NCBI GenBank assembly: GCA_003612525.1 | Contig: RAZD01000025.1 | Span: 1-52,120 of the forward strand | DNA from: a bacterium C-53 | Lineage (GTDB): Bacteria > Bacillota > Clostridia > Lachnospirales > Lachnospiraceae | DNA: 52,120 nucleotides | Reading direction: 5' to 3' | Shown here: in pieces, positions 1 through 7,623 of the stretch | How positions within the stretch are numbered: the stretch's first letter is position 1 | Layout: each line of letters starts with the position of its first letter | Made by a program: the position numbers and the translations under genes | Notes under the pieces: model-generated | Database searches by the model: none | The model's input: only the letters and a program-made list of their open reading frames with translations | Told to the model about the DNA's origin: nothing

Positions 1-13
1 TCTCTATGCTGTT

Positions 14-247
14 TTATTCTGTTTGTACCGGACTTTCCCCTTTGGACGGGAAGCTCGGTTTGCAATTCAGGTTCCAAAATAAGTCTAACGTTTTTCGCCA
101 TTCACCCGATAGAAAGGCGGCACAGAGCCGATACATGGAAACCGGAACCGCCGCATATGGTAGTGATTCCCATAGTACGGCGGTTAGTCTTTGTGTATTT
201 CTTATCATTTCATTTGTCACAGTATAAGCCTGTCTATACTGTTTCAT
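14..247 (-). CDS. possible small hypothetical protein at left edge
   Basis: A 77-residue open frame begins with ATG and ends inside the window. The composition is protein-like (mixed hydrophobic and charged residues, several Trp and Arg), but I recognise no domain and there is no convincing ribosome binding site; the nearest purine-rich stretch is about 20 bases upstream. It lies beyond the terminator that closes the exporter gene on its right, so it is a separate unit. It could be a fragment of a mobile-element gene. Another frame just upstream (about 380 to 234) stays open and looks protein-like without a start codon, which would fit a decayed gene. Confidence 0.3.
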   Translation of the reverse strand: MKQYRQAYTVTNEMIRNTQRLTAVLWESLPYAAVPVSMYRLCAAFLSGEWRKTLDLFWNLNCKPSFPSKGESPVQTE

Positions 248-367
248 AAGTTACCAGTTCTTCCACCAGGATTCTGGTCTGTGTGTGGCATTCCGGGTCT
301 GCCGCTTCTTCGTTCGAATACCCGACAGGATATTGACCGGCGGGAAATACAAGCCGCCATGCAGCGC
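248..367. other. intergenic stretch without a supported gene
   Basis: This stretch lies between the left-edge open frame and the terminator of the exporter gene. Two of the three minus-strand frames are open over much of it but lack a start with a ribosome binding site. I see no promoter or RNA gene. Confidence 0.4.
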
Positions 368-394
368 AAAAAAGTCAGCAGGAGAGCCCTGACT
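368..394 (-). terminator. rho-independent terminator of the exporter gene
   Basis: On the minus strand a stem AGTCAG / CTGACT with a ten-base loop is followed directly by TTTTTT. The hairpin overlaps the stop codon of the exporter gene, so transcription of the AraC-exporter pair should end here. Confidence 0.7.
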
Positions 395-1286
395 AGCTTC
401 CGTTCCCCTTCCTGTTATATTCAGAGAGGAAAAGCCCCGTAACCGCCAGAAACGTCCCCATAACAGAACTCCACGTCACCGGCTCCTTCAGTACCAGCAC
501 GGATGTCACAACTGTTATGACGGGAACCATGTAAATATAAACACTGGTCTTAACCGCACCAAGCGCCTTTACCGCAAGATTCCATGTGACAAAACAGAGT
601 GCGGACGCTCCCAGACCAAGATACAGGATATTAAGCAGATGTTTCACATCCGCAAACCATTCCAGCCTCATCTCAAAATCGAAAAGGAATAATGTCGGAA
701 CCATAAACAGGATTCCATAAAAGAACGTCCTCCGTGTGGTGAGTATAACCGGATAGCCAAAACTGCTGATTTTCCTTGTCAGTATGGAATAGCACGCCCA
801 CACAAATGCCGCAAGGACTGCCAGCAAATCCCCTGTCGGGTTCAGCTCCATCCGGGAGCCGTTAAAGCTGATCAGCGCAACACCCGCCATTGCCACCGCA
901 AAACCTATGAAAAAATTGACTCGCAGCTTCCCTTCTGATTTCAGGAATAAACGTGACAGTACCGCCGTGAAAAATGGGGCAACCGAGATGATAACACCTA
1001 CGTTGGACGCCATCGTATATGTAAGTGCAATATTCTCCAGCAGGTAATATAAGCATATCCCGCACAGCCCCGCCAGCGCAAAAGTTAACTCCTGTCTGCG
1101 CTCCACGCCTTTCATACAGTGCGGGTATACCAGAAACAATGCCACAACCCCCACGGCAAAGCGGGCGAACAATATTTCTACTGGCTTAAAATCCGTAAGC
1201 AGGACTTTGGTGGATATGAATGTCGTCCCCCATATGATGATCGTAAACAGAGCTGCCAGATGCCCGGCTGATTTATTATTCCCCAT
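393..1286 (-). CDS. EamA/DMT-family membrane exporter
   Basis: This 297-residue polytopic membrane protein has about ten hydrophobic segments in two similar halves, the layout of the drug/metabolite transporter (EamA, RhaT/YdcZ-like) superfamily. The N-terminal segment contains the typical WGTTFISTK signature followed by a conserved Phe-Ala-Arg-Phe stretch after the first loop. Family members export amino acids, metabolites or drugs; the substrate cannot be read from sequence. The start chosen is the ATG encoding MGNNK, 12-14 bases after AAAGGAGGGG; a GTG three codons earlier is possible. It overlaps the end of the upstream AraC-type regulator by about 11 bases, so the two are co-transcribed and the regulator probably controls this exporter. 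Confidence 0.9.
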   Translation of the reverse strand: MGNNKSAGHLAALFTIIIWGTTFISTKVLLTDFKPVEILFARFAVGVVALFLVYPHCMKGVERRQELTFALAGLCGICLYYLLENIALTYTMASNVGVIISVAPFFTAVLSRLFLKSEGKLRVNFFIGFAVAMAGVALISFNGSRMELNPTGDLLAVLAAFVWACYSILTRKISSFGYPVILTTRRTFFYGILFMVPTLFLFDFEMRLEWFADVKHLLNILYLGLGASALCFVTWNLAVKALGAVKTSVYIYMVPVITVVTSVLVLKEPVTWSSVMGTFLAVTGLFLSEYNRKGNGS

Positions 1287-2118
1287 GCTGCACACCATCC
1301 CCTCCTTTTTCTGAGAATATTTCACGGTAAGTACCCGGCGCAAGCCCTATGAACTGATTAAAATAATTTGTAAAATGGCTCTGGTCTGAGAACCCCATTC
1401 TTATGGCCGCCTCCACGGGTGATACACCTTCCGATAACAATTTTTTTGCCTCATTGATGCGGACTGCCTCCAGATAGCGGTACGGCGTGACTCCTTTTTC
1501 TTTCGTAAAGCCCCGCAGCAACGCTGATTTGCTAAGCCCGACATGACCGCATATCTGGTCTAAATAAATACGTTCCGTAAAATGCGCTGTCATGTACTCA
1601 CAAGCCCGCTCAATCTCCTGCCTGCATTCCGGTATGCAGCCTTCAAAAGGCATCCCATAATTCTGAATGAGGTACGAAAGCAGGAACAGCAGGGTTTCCT
1701 CTTTTTTAAACTCCCCTGTTCCTTTCATAACCATCTCATGCAGCGGGCGCAGGTGGCAGGCTATCTCCTCATCGCAGATAATATTTTCTGAAAACCCCGG
1801 AAGCTCCCGTTTCCCCGTAACTTCCTCTGCCTGATCGAGCATGACCTCCTTTGAAATGTTGAAACTCCAATAATCAAACGTCCCTTCATCACTCTGCATA
1901 CAGGCATGACTGTCACCCGGATTGAAAAGTACGATACTGCCTTTCTCTATGGCATACTCCCTGTCTCTGCAGAAAAGTACCCGCTTACCATCCTCTACAA
2001 ATCCAATCACATAATGCTCATGGAAATGACTTGGAAACGGCTGCACGATTCCCTCAAAACGGTATGCCTCCATCCTCAATTCATCATCATACACCACTGT
2101 CCTTACTTCTTTCTTCAT
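1276..2118 (-). CDS. AraC-family transcriptional regulator with cupin sensor domain
   Basis: The 280-residue protein has an N-terminal AraC-type cupin ligand-binding domain (residues about 10-150, with HFHEHYVIGFVEDG and NPGDSHAC typical of this fold) and a C-terminal pair of helix-turn-helix motifs. The second contains the usual AAIRMGFSDQSHFTNYFNQF followed by the G-x-x-P-G-x-Y-R end. Members of this class usually sense a small molecule and activate or repress an adjacent transporter. The start is the ATG of MKKEVRTVV, eight bases after a perfect AGGAGG; longer in-frame starts lack such a site. The gene overlaps the downstream exporter, which is its probable target. Confidence 0.92.
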   Translation of the reverse strand: MKKEVRTVVYDDELRMEAYRFEGIVQPFPSHFHEHYVIGFVEDGKRVLFCRDREYAIEKGSIVLFNPGDSHACMQSDEGTFDYWSFNISKEVMLDQAEEVTGKRELPGFSENIICDEEIACHLRPLHEMVMKGTGEFKKEETLLFLLSYLIQNYGMPFEGCIPECRQEIERACEYMTAHFTERIYLDQICGHVGLSKSALLRGFTKEKGVTPYRYLEAVRINEAKKLLSEGVSPVEAAIRMGFSDQSHFTNYFNQFIGLAPGTYREIFSEKGGDGVQHGE

Positions 2119-2329
2119 GTGAATTGCCTCCTTGTCAAGAGCCATTTTACCTCTTATCTTTTTCTGCGTCTTGTAAAATATCTTCATTTTTCAGTTTTAC
2201 GTCTTGAGGGAATTATCTGATAAACGGAAACGGTTTTATGTGTATTGGGGAATTTTGTTTGAATGTTACATTTTAGAAATGAAGCAACTCACGAATTATC
2301 TAAAAATCAGCCCTTTCTTCCTAAAATTA

Positions 2330-3175
2330 TCATTTATCATATTCAAATTCAAAGGAAGCTCTGTCTGTTTCAAAGGCAAACAGAGTACGCTCCCCTTTAC
2401 AGAACCGATAAAAAGCCCTACAGGATGCGCTTTCATGAATCGTCCTTACCATTTTCCCTTTCAATGGGGCCTTAAGGGGGTGTCCCGATGTTTCCAGCAA
2501 ACGGACATACAATTCCAGACTGCCCTGTTTCACCCGAACCATTTTATTTCGCATTTCAGCAACTCTTGCTCCCAGATAAGTAGCTATCCTATACTCTTTT
2601 CCACGCCATAACACAACACCTATAATACCGGTAAAATGAATCCCTGCCACAGGAATATCCGCCACTGACAGCATCAAAGCCCCATCATGGAAAAAACACT
2701 GCGTCCATATATACTCTTTAGGAAATGACCGGCCACAGTCTCCTTCCCAATATCCCCTTGCATTCCGAAAAGAATATTTTTGCCCATTGATACATACGTT
2801 TCCACTGACTGAATGGCGCATGCTCCAAACACCGTGGCGGCATTCCATAAACGGCACCAGTGAAAACGGTCCCATAATATCATATCTTAATGGGAAAAGC
2901 GGTCCAAAATCCACTTTCCCCGTGACAGTTACCTTTGGCGTGTGTATTTCCAGATGTATGCCTTTTTCACTGAACCTGTTTTCTCCGATAAAAATATTCC
3001 GTTTCGTTCGTTTAAAAGCATTTGCCGGAAGCATAACTGTCCATGCATCATTATCCGTAATAACCTGAACGGAACAGGTACGTTTATTTCCTGTGCTGTG
3101 GATGGCAGGAATTACCGCCAAAGTCTGTGTATCGGACTGACATTTCAAATACCAGCCATAAAAAGTATGATACAT
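2330..3175 (-). CDS. tocopherol-cyclase-like (lipocalin-type) protein
   Basis: The 281-residue protein resembles the tocopherol cyclase family (Pfam PF14249). The conserved central block is visible as ARGYWEGDCGRSFPKEYIW followed by TQCFF near residues 143-166, and the rest is rich in beta-strand patterns without membrane segments or signal peptide. In plants and cyanobacteria the family cyclises prenylated quinols, but many bacteria without tocopherol carry homologues of unknown function. I would not assign a reaction here; lipid or hydrophobic-ligand binding is an inference. The start ATG is seven bases after GGAGG. It is single, facing away from the marR gene on its right. Confidence 0.75.
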   Translation of the reverse strand: MYHTFYGWYLKCQSDTQTLAVIPAIHSTGNKRTCSVQVITDNDAWTVMLPANAFKRTKRNIFIGENRFSEKGIHLEIHTPKVTVTGKVDFGPLFPLRYDIMGPFSLVPFMECRHGVWSMRHSVSGNVCINGQKYSFRNARGYWEGDCGRSFPKEYIWTQCFFHDGALMLSVADIPVAGIHFTGIIGVVLWRGKEYRIATYLGARVAEMRNKMVRVKQGSLELYVRLLETSGHPLKAPLKGKMVRTIHESASCRAFYRFCKGERTLFAFETDRASFEFEYDK

Positions 3176-3313
3176 ATGCTTACCTCCATGAAAAAATAAT
3201 ACTTATTCTTCCATAGATAAGTCTGAATTATCCATTTTACACAATTGAGAGCAGGATGATGACATGTCAGCACATAAAAATTATGGCAATGCTTCATTAT
3301 TGTCACATTTATA

Positions 3314-3342
3314 TTGATGTATAGGTAACTTGTTGCTATAAT
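3314..3342 (+). promoter_or_regulatory. sigma-A promoter of the marR-flavodoxin unit
   Basis: TTGATG and TATAAT are separated by exactly 17 bases and lie about 36 bases before the marR start. The spacer and downstream bases contain AAC-TT-GTT and a later AACAAATT that form an imperfect inverted pair, which could be the site for autoregulation by the MarR protein. Confidence 0.75.
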
Positions 3343-3377
3343 CAGAAGCGTAACAAATTTCCATTAAGGAGGATTGC

Positions 3378-3872
3378 ATGAATTTAGATGATTTGACTGC
3401 TAAATTTTCAAATTCCACAGAAAACCAAAGAAAGGCTGTTTTCAGTACCTTATTTATTGCCGGCAACAAACTGCAAACGATTTTTGACAACCGTATTCCG
3501 GAGGTATCGTTAAAGCAATTTATGTTACTGTCAATCGTCAGACAATCAAAAGAACAACTCACATTTACCCAATTAGGAAATCTGCTGGGCTGTTCAAGAC
3601 AGAATATCAAAAAATTAGCGGATGCTTTAAGGAAAAAAGGATTTATCATAATTAAGCAAAGCCCACATGATACACGAGCTATGTGTATCTGTCCCACTGC
3701 AAAAGTAAATGACTATTTTGTAAATGAATTTTTCGAATATCAGCAAGAATTGAACTATCTTTTTGAAGTTTATACAGACAAAGAGGTTGAAACACTTTTC
3801 ATCCTTTTATCAAAGCTGTATGCAGGAATAGAAAATATGGAAAAGAAAATTGCAAATGCAACAAAAAATTAA
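3378..3872 (+). CDS. MarR-family transcriptional regulator
   Basis: The 164-residue protein has the MarR winged-helix layout: an N-terminal dimerisation helix, then LTFTQLGNLLGCSRQNIKKL as the recognition helix-turn-helix (about residues 57-78), a wing containing the D-R motif in SPHDTRAMCI, and a C-terminal helix. A perfect AGGAGG lies five bases before the ATG. It is first in a plus-strand unit with a flavodoxin and a 4Fe-4S membrane protein, so it probably controls a small electron-transfer module, perhaps in response to redox or phenolic ligands; that is inference. Confidence 0.92.
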   Translation: MNLDDLTAKFSNSTENQRKAVFSTLFIAGNKLQTIFDNRIPEVSLKQFMLLSIVRQSKEQLTFTQLGNLLGCSRQNIKKLADALRKKGFIIIKQSPHDTRAMCICPTAKVNDYFVNEFFEYQQELNYLFEVYTDKEVETLFILLSKLYAGIENMEKKIANATKN

Positions 3873-3893
3873 AAGGCAGGGAGGTTTAGGCAG

Positions 3894-4415
3894 ATGAAAA
3901 CAATCGTAATCTATAATTCACAAACAGGGTTTACGAAGTGTTATGCCGAGTGGATAGCAGAAGCAACCGGGGCGGATTGTCTTGAATTGTCTGCTGCCAA
4001 AAGGAAAGATCTAACCGCATATGAAGCAATTATTTTTGGCGGCTGGGCCTGTGCGGGCCACATCAATAAAATTAGCTGGTTTAAAGGAAATATAGATAAA
4101 TGGACAGATAAGAAACTGATTGCATTTTGTGTCGGAGCAAGTCCGATAGACAATCCCGAAATTGAAGTGGCTCTTAAACAGAACTTCAACGAACCGGAGC
4201 TGAAAAAGGTAAAAACATTTTATTGTCCGGGGGGATTCAATTATGAAAAGATGTCTGTTCCGTCTAAACTTATGATGAAAATGTTTTTAAAAACGCTCAA
4301 GGCAAAAAAAGAGAAAACCGCTGAAGAACAGATAATGATAAACATGATTTCTTCGTCCTATGATATCTCGGACAAAAAATATATTGAGCCAATTTTACAA
4401 TATCTGAAAACGTAA
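3894..4415 (+). CDS. flavodoxin-domain protein
   Basis: The 173-residue protein starts with a flavodoxin phosphate-loop pattern (IVIYNSQTGFTKCYAEWIA), then has GGWACAGHI and the CVGASP segment, which correspond to the FMN-binding loops. Length and fold resemble the small flavodoxin-like proteins related to HemG-type protoporphyrinogen oxidase and those found beside ferredoxin genes in clostridia. It should carry electrons with bound FMN in the cytoplasm. A GGGAGG ribosome binding site precedes the ATG, and the gene follows marR by 21 bases, so the two are one operon. Confidence 0.88.
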   Translation: MKTIVIYNSQTGFTKCYAEWIAEATGADCLELSAAKRKDLTAYEAIIFGGWACAGHINKISWFKGNIDKWTDKKLIAFCVGASPIDNPEIEVALKQNFNEPELKKVKTFYCPGGFNYEKMSVPSKLMMKMFLKTLKAKKEKTAEEQIMINMISSSYDISDKKYIEPILQYLKT

Positions 4416-4548
4416 TTTTCTCTTATCTGATCGCTTTTCTGAGACTAATAAAAAACAACAGCTGAATTTCCCGCATAAGGAAACAATGGGGCAGCCAGCC
4501 GCAATCCGAAGCTCTCCCTGCCTGCCAGTCCCACCACTTTCTGAAAGG

Positions 4549-4692
4549 ATGGGGATGCTTGTTCAGCACCGTCAGGCGCTTAAAGAGCATAAAATGAAAT
4601 TAGATGAGAATATTGAATTTTTGAAATCTTGCGATATAATAGAAGCGGACATAAGAAAAATAGAACAGACAGGAAAACTTTATGAAAATTAA
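4549..4692 (+). pseudogene. probable remnant of a MerR-type regulator (C-terminal helix only)
   Basis: About 48 codons read as a charged amphipathic helix (GMLVQHRQALKEHKMKLDEN and on) like the C-terminal dimerisation coiled coil of MerR-family regulators. The frame extends upstream to an ATG at 4486, but those residues are Pro/Ser-rich and do not resemble the expected DNA-binding domain, which is missing. Its stop overlaps the start of the next gene by 11 bases (TATGAAAATTAA), so it once probably headed an operon with it. The family assignment is a judgement from the helix pattern only. Confidence 0.4.
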
Positions 4693-5512
4693 CAGATATT
4701 TACCGCCACTTGTTATGTGGCTTGTTTTTGAAACGATTGCGTTAACATTGTGGCTTACACTGAATAATATATTTTATCTTTTTAATTTCTCCTATATTGG
4801 CACAGCGATTGCAGCTGGGTTAGTCTTATATGAGCAAAAGAAAAAGTATGCCCGAAATGCAGTCCAATTTGCTGTTGGCCTGTATATGCTCGTGTATCTC
4901 GGATTCCTTTGCCGGGAAAATATGCAGATAGAGGGGTTCTGGTATTATCTTTTCCTCGGAGTATTCGAGGCTGCCACGATTCACTATGTCATCGCAAAAA
5001 TTTTGGGCCCCCTGTTATTCGGGCGTGGATGGTGCGGTTATGCCTGTTGGACCGCGATGGTTTTAGACTTGCTCCCATTTAAGGCGCCTTCCGCTCCCCG
5101 TAAACGTTGGGGAAAGATCCGGTATTTTGTCTTTGGGGCTTCACTTATATTTGTCAGTCTGCTTTTTATTCTTCACGTCCCGAACAAAGGGGAAATTATG
5201 TGGTGGAGTTTCATCATTGGAAATATCCTCTACTATGGCGTTGGAATTGCCATAGCCTATAAATGTAAGGACAACAGAGCCTTTTGTAAATACATCTGTC
5301 CGATTACACTTTTTCTGAAACCTATGAGTTACTTTTCAATTTTCCATATTCAGGTCGACGAAGAGAAATGCATTTCCTGCGGAAAATGCGAAAAAGTATG
5401 CCCCATGAATGTTGAAGTGCCAAGCAACTCTCGAAAGAAGAAAAATGCAACGGAATGCATTTTGTGCATGAAATGCGTGGAAGAATGCCCGAAAAATGCG
5501 CTGAAGCTATAG
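4682..5512 (+). CDS. NapH/YccM-like 4Fe-4S membrane protein
   Basis: The 276-residue protein has about six membrane segments followed by two C-terminal ferredoxin-type clusters: CISCGKCEKVCP (about residues 231-242) and CILCMKCVEECP near the end. A membrane-proximal GRGWCGYACWTAM and a later CKYICP match the Cys motifs of the NapH/NosR/YccM family, which passes electrons between the quinone pool and periplasmic or cytoplasmic partners. Its neighbours, a flavodoxin and a MarR regulator, suggest a small redox module. The ATG overlaps the end of a regulator remnant, and there is no good ribosome binding site of its own, so translational coupling to that frame was probably original. Confidence 0.88.
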   Translation: MKINRYLPPLVMWLVFETIALTLWLTLNNIFYLFNFSYIGTAIAAGLVLYEQKKKYARNAVQFAVGLYMLVYLGFLCRENMQIEGFWYYLFLGVFEAATIHYVIAKILGPLLFGRGWCGYACWTAMVLDLLPFKAPSAPRKRWGKIRYFVFGASLIFVSLLFILHVPNKGEIMWWSFIIGNILYYGVGIAIAYKCKDNRAFCKYICPITLFLKPMSYFSIFHIQVDEEKCISCGKCEKVCPMNVEVPSNSRKKKNATECILCMKCVEECPKNALKL

Positions 5513-5573
5513 TACCGCAACGTCCTGAAATGGCTTTTCCGAAAGAGGAGGGGATGTGCGGCTCCATAGCTGT

Positions 5574-6179
5574 TTATGCTTTTGCATCAAAACTATTCTG
5601 CGCGTTTTCTGCATTTCCTGATTCTTCACTGATTAGCGGAATTCCCCTCTTTGCGTTTCCCCATGCCTCATTATAAATCATGCACATTTCCGTCTGTCTG
5701 GAAGCCTCCGCATTGGTGGTATACATCGTCCACCCAGTATTGGAATACGCCGCCACCATCTCTCCATTCTTATCGTAGAAGTCTATGTATTCGCTGTTGC
5801 CTGACGGCACTTTCTGATATTTTACTTTCCCTTCCATCAGCGTTGCCACCAAATCTATCGGCTTTAACACATTCCTCCTGCTCCGTGAAACAGCCTTCAG
5901 GCCAGAGGTAATAATCCCTTTTCTGTCAGGGGACACCTTCGATGTGTAGCTTTTCATCAACCTGTTAAATCCTTCGGATTTGTTCTGGAATTGCCCTTTT
6001 GCAAAATCCTGATAAGCCTGTTCCCTGATCTGCTTTCGGAATTCTTCATCACTCATGTTGCTTTTCTTTTTGGAAAAAACATAGTTATCGTTGAAGTCAG
6101 GCAAATGGATACCGCCTATGCTTCCTGTTCCCGAAAAATGTCTGTTTTGTAATGAACCATTAGACAAATTGACCTGCAT
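5574..6179 (-). CDS. hypothetical protein
   Basis: I do not recognise this 201-residue protein. It is hydrophilic, has no signal peptide or membrane segment, and is rich in Ser, Asn and Lys. Its N-terminus is Gly/Ser/Asn-rich; a helical charged region (DEEFRKQIREQAYQDFAKG) follows, then a basic segment SRSRRNVLK, and a C-terminal part with FYDKNGEMVAAYSNTGWTMYT that looks like two beta strands. The ATG of MQVNLSNG was chosen because AGAAGGA lies nine bases upstream; an ATG 14 codons earlier lacks a close site. It converges with the 4Fe-4S gene, and nothing nearby indicates its job. Confidence 0.7.
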   Translation of the reverse strand: MQVNLSNGSLQNRHFSGTGSIGGIHLPDFNDNYVFSKKKSNMSDEEFRKQIREQAYQDFAKGQFQNKSEGFNRLMKSYTSKVSPDRKGIITSGLKAVSRSRRNVLKPIDLVATLMEGKVKYQKVPSGNSEYIDFYDKNGEMVAAYSNTGWTMYTTNAEASRQTEMCMIYNEAWGNAKRGIPLISEESGNAENAQNSFDAKA

Positions 6180-6433
6180 TCTCTCATTCCTTCTCTCTGT
6201 AAACTTCTTGTTATACTTCATAATTCAGGCCTGCTCTCCGGTTCCTCCCTGCTGGAAGTCAGGAAAAAACCCGCACGGTGCCCTTTTATGAGCAATTCCA
6301 TTCACCTATTTATCGGCAAAAAACACCAAATAAGAAAGAAGAATTGTAGTGTCCGGACAATTGGTAGCAGCAACTGGACATTGGGAAAACAGATTGTCTT
6401 TCCAAAATATTATTTATTGTTGCCAATACTGAC
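6180..6433. other. intergenic stretch, no supported gene
   Basis: Between the hypothetical gene and the split flavin reductase I see no open frame with a ribosome binding site. An imperfect hairpin (TTGG...CCAA arms) occurs near 6377-6402 without a T-run. The stretch is AT-rich and may be what remains of older insertions. Confidence 0.4.
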
Positions 6434-6949
6434 TCATAGGATATACTGCTTTTCCTGTGCCGGAGCAACCTTCGCATAGCCATCCCACGCAAACAGCACT
6501 TCCTTTGATACATCTGCCATTATTTTTTCAATCATGCAAAGATACAAACAATGGTCGCCAGATTCCACTGCCTGTGCAAGGGATACAATAAACACAATCC
6601 GAGAATCCTCCGGGATTTGGATCTTACTTCCCTCTACACGTTGTAATGCAACGGGCATTTCTTTCAACTTGTCTTTCTGGCTGCCACAAGAAGAACCTTA
6701 TGCCATTACTGCGTCTTTCAGGCTGACGCCCGGAGCGGCAAGGACCGCTTTTCCTGTTCTCCGGATATTCTCCCCGGAATTAGCCGCCTTCCCCAATGCA
6801 AATGCAAGCATGGGCGGATTGAAGGAGGAATACATAAAGAACGAAACCGGAGCCATATTAAGGCGTCCATTCTCCTTTGTTGTACAGACCAGCATAAGCG
6901 GGTCCGGGGAAGTGATTGCTGTTGCCTGGCCAATATTAACTTCTTTCAT
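6434..6949 (-). pseudogene. flavin reductase (FMN-binding split-barrel) interrupted by an in-frame stop
   Basis: Read from the ATG at 6949, the frame gives an 83-residue N-terminal half with the flavin reductase motifs (TSPDPLMLVCTTKENGRLNM, PVSFFMYSSFNPPMLAFAL) and stops at TAA, 6698-6700. Reading straight on in the same frame gives GSSCGSQKDKLKEMPVALQ and a normal C-terminal half ending at 6434. The total of about 171 codons is the usual length for the NAD(P)H:flavin oxidoreductase/flavoredoxin family. No frameshift is needed: one codon, normally an aromatic residue at that place, has become TAA. A GAAAGGA site precedes the ATG. The gene is divergent from an HxlR-type regulator, a common pairing. 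A sequencing error or recoding cannot be excluded. Confidence 0.8.
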
Positions 6950-6997
6950 GGTAAAATCATCCTTTCTGTGATAACAGTATTCTCAGCACAGCCTTTG

Positions 6998-7026
6998 TTG
7001 ACTTTTACTGGCAAGATTATTATACT
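6998..7026 (+). promoter_or_regulatory. sigma-A promoter of the hxlR-type gene
   Basis: TTGACT, a 17-base spacer and TATACT lie on the plus strand, with the hxlR-type gene about 114 bases downstream. The -10 element physically overlaps the -10 element of the opposing flavin reductase promoter. Confidence 0.65.
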
Positions 7027-7046
7027 TAGTCTGTAAATTTATTCAA
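7019..7046 (-). promoter_or_regulatory. sigma-A promoter of the split flavin reductase
   Basis: On the minus strand TTGAAT, a 16-base spacer and TATAAT precede the flavin reductase by about 70 bases. Its -10 hexamer (7019-7024) shares four bases with the -10 of the plus-strand promoter. Confidence 0.6.
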
Positions 7047-7139
7047 GTACGCAGAATATTCTTACATAGTACCGTGAACCATACCACCAGAAACGATTGC
7101 GAAATAATATTTATTGTCTAAAGGAAAGGCGGCTATGAT

Positions 7140-7505
7140 ATGAATGAAAATTTAACTTACGAGGAATGGACTCAAAGGGTCAAAGATAGGATTTATACAG
7201 AAGCAGGAAATTGCCCTGTAACATCTTTACTGAGTATGTTACAGGGCAAATGGAAATTTCAAATCATATATGAGATGTGCATTCAGTCGCCCATACGCTT
7301 TGGCGAACTACGGAAAAACATTGAAGGCATTACAAACACAATGCTTACTTCTTCCCTGCGCGAGTTAGAAAAAGATGGATTGGTATCACGAATACAGTTT
7401 AATGAAATCCCCCCTCATGTCGAATATTCCTTAACTGAAAAGAAAACTGCGCTTCTTCCTGTTTTCTATGCCATGACAAAATGGGGACTGACATATATTC
7501 CATGA
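7140..7505 (+). CDS. HxlR-family winged-helix regulator
   Basis: The 121-residue protein carries the HxlR signature: CPVTSLLSMLQGKWKFQIIY, then RFGELRKNIEGITNTMLTSS and LRELEKDGLVSR, ending with the YSLTEKK wing. HxlR regulators, including those with a Cys near this N-terminal position, often sense electrophiles or oxidants and control a divergent reductase. That arrangement exists here, but the reductase partner has an in-frame stop. A purine-rich AAGGAAAGGCGG lies upstream of the ATG. I infer a role as regulator of the opposing flavin reductase. Confidence 0.92.
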   Translation: MNENLTYEEWTQRVKDRIYTEAGNCPVTSLLSMLQGKWKFQIIYEMCIQSPIRFGELRKNIEGITNTMLTSSLRELEKDGLVSRIQFNEIPPHVEYSLTEKKTALLPVFYAMTKWGLTYIP

Positions 7506-7592
7506 AGCAATATTATGATTCTGGACCTCAAATTAAGGAAAGTAACTGACATGCAGGAGTTTATTACACAGTATCAAACAGCAAAAAATAAA

Positions 7593-7623
7593 CTTCAGTT
7601 CCTTCCAAATTTTTATTCTGAAG
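7593..7623 (-). terminator. weak candidate terminator of the glycan operon
   Basis: On the minus strand CTTCAG and CTGAAG form a six-base stem around the last stop codon of the operon, followed by TTTATTTTTT. The stem is short and the loop long, so this is only a candidate. Confidence 0.4.
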
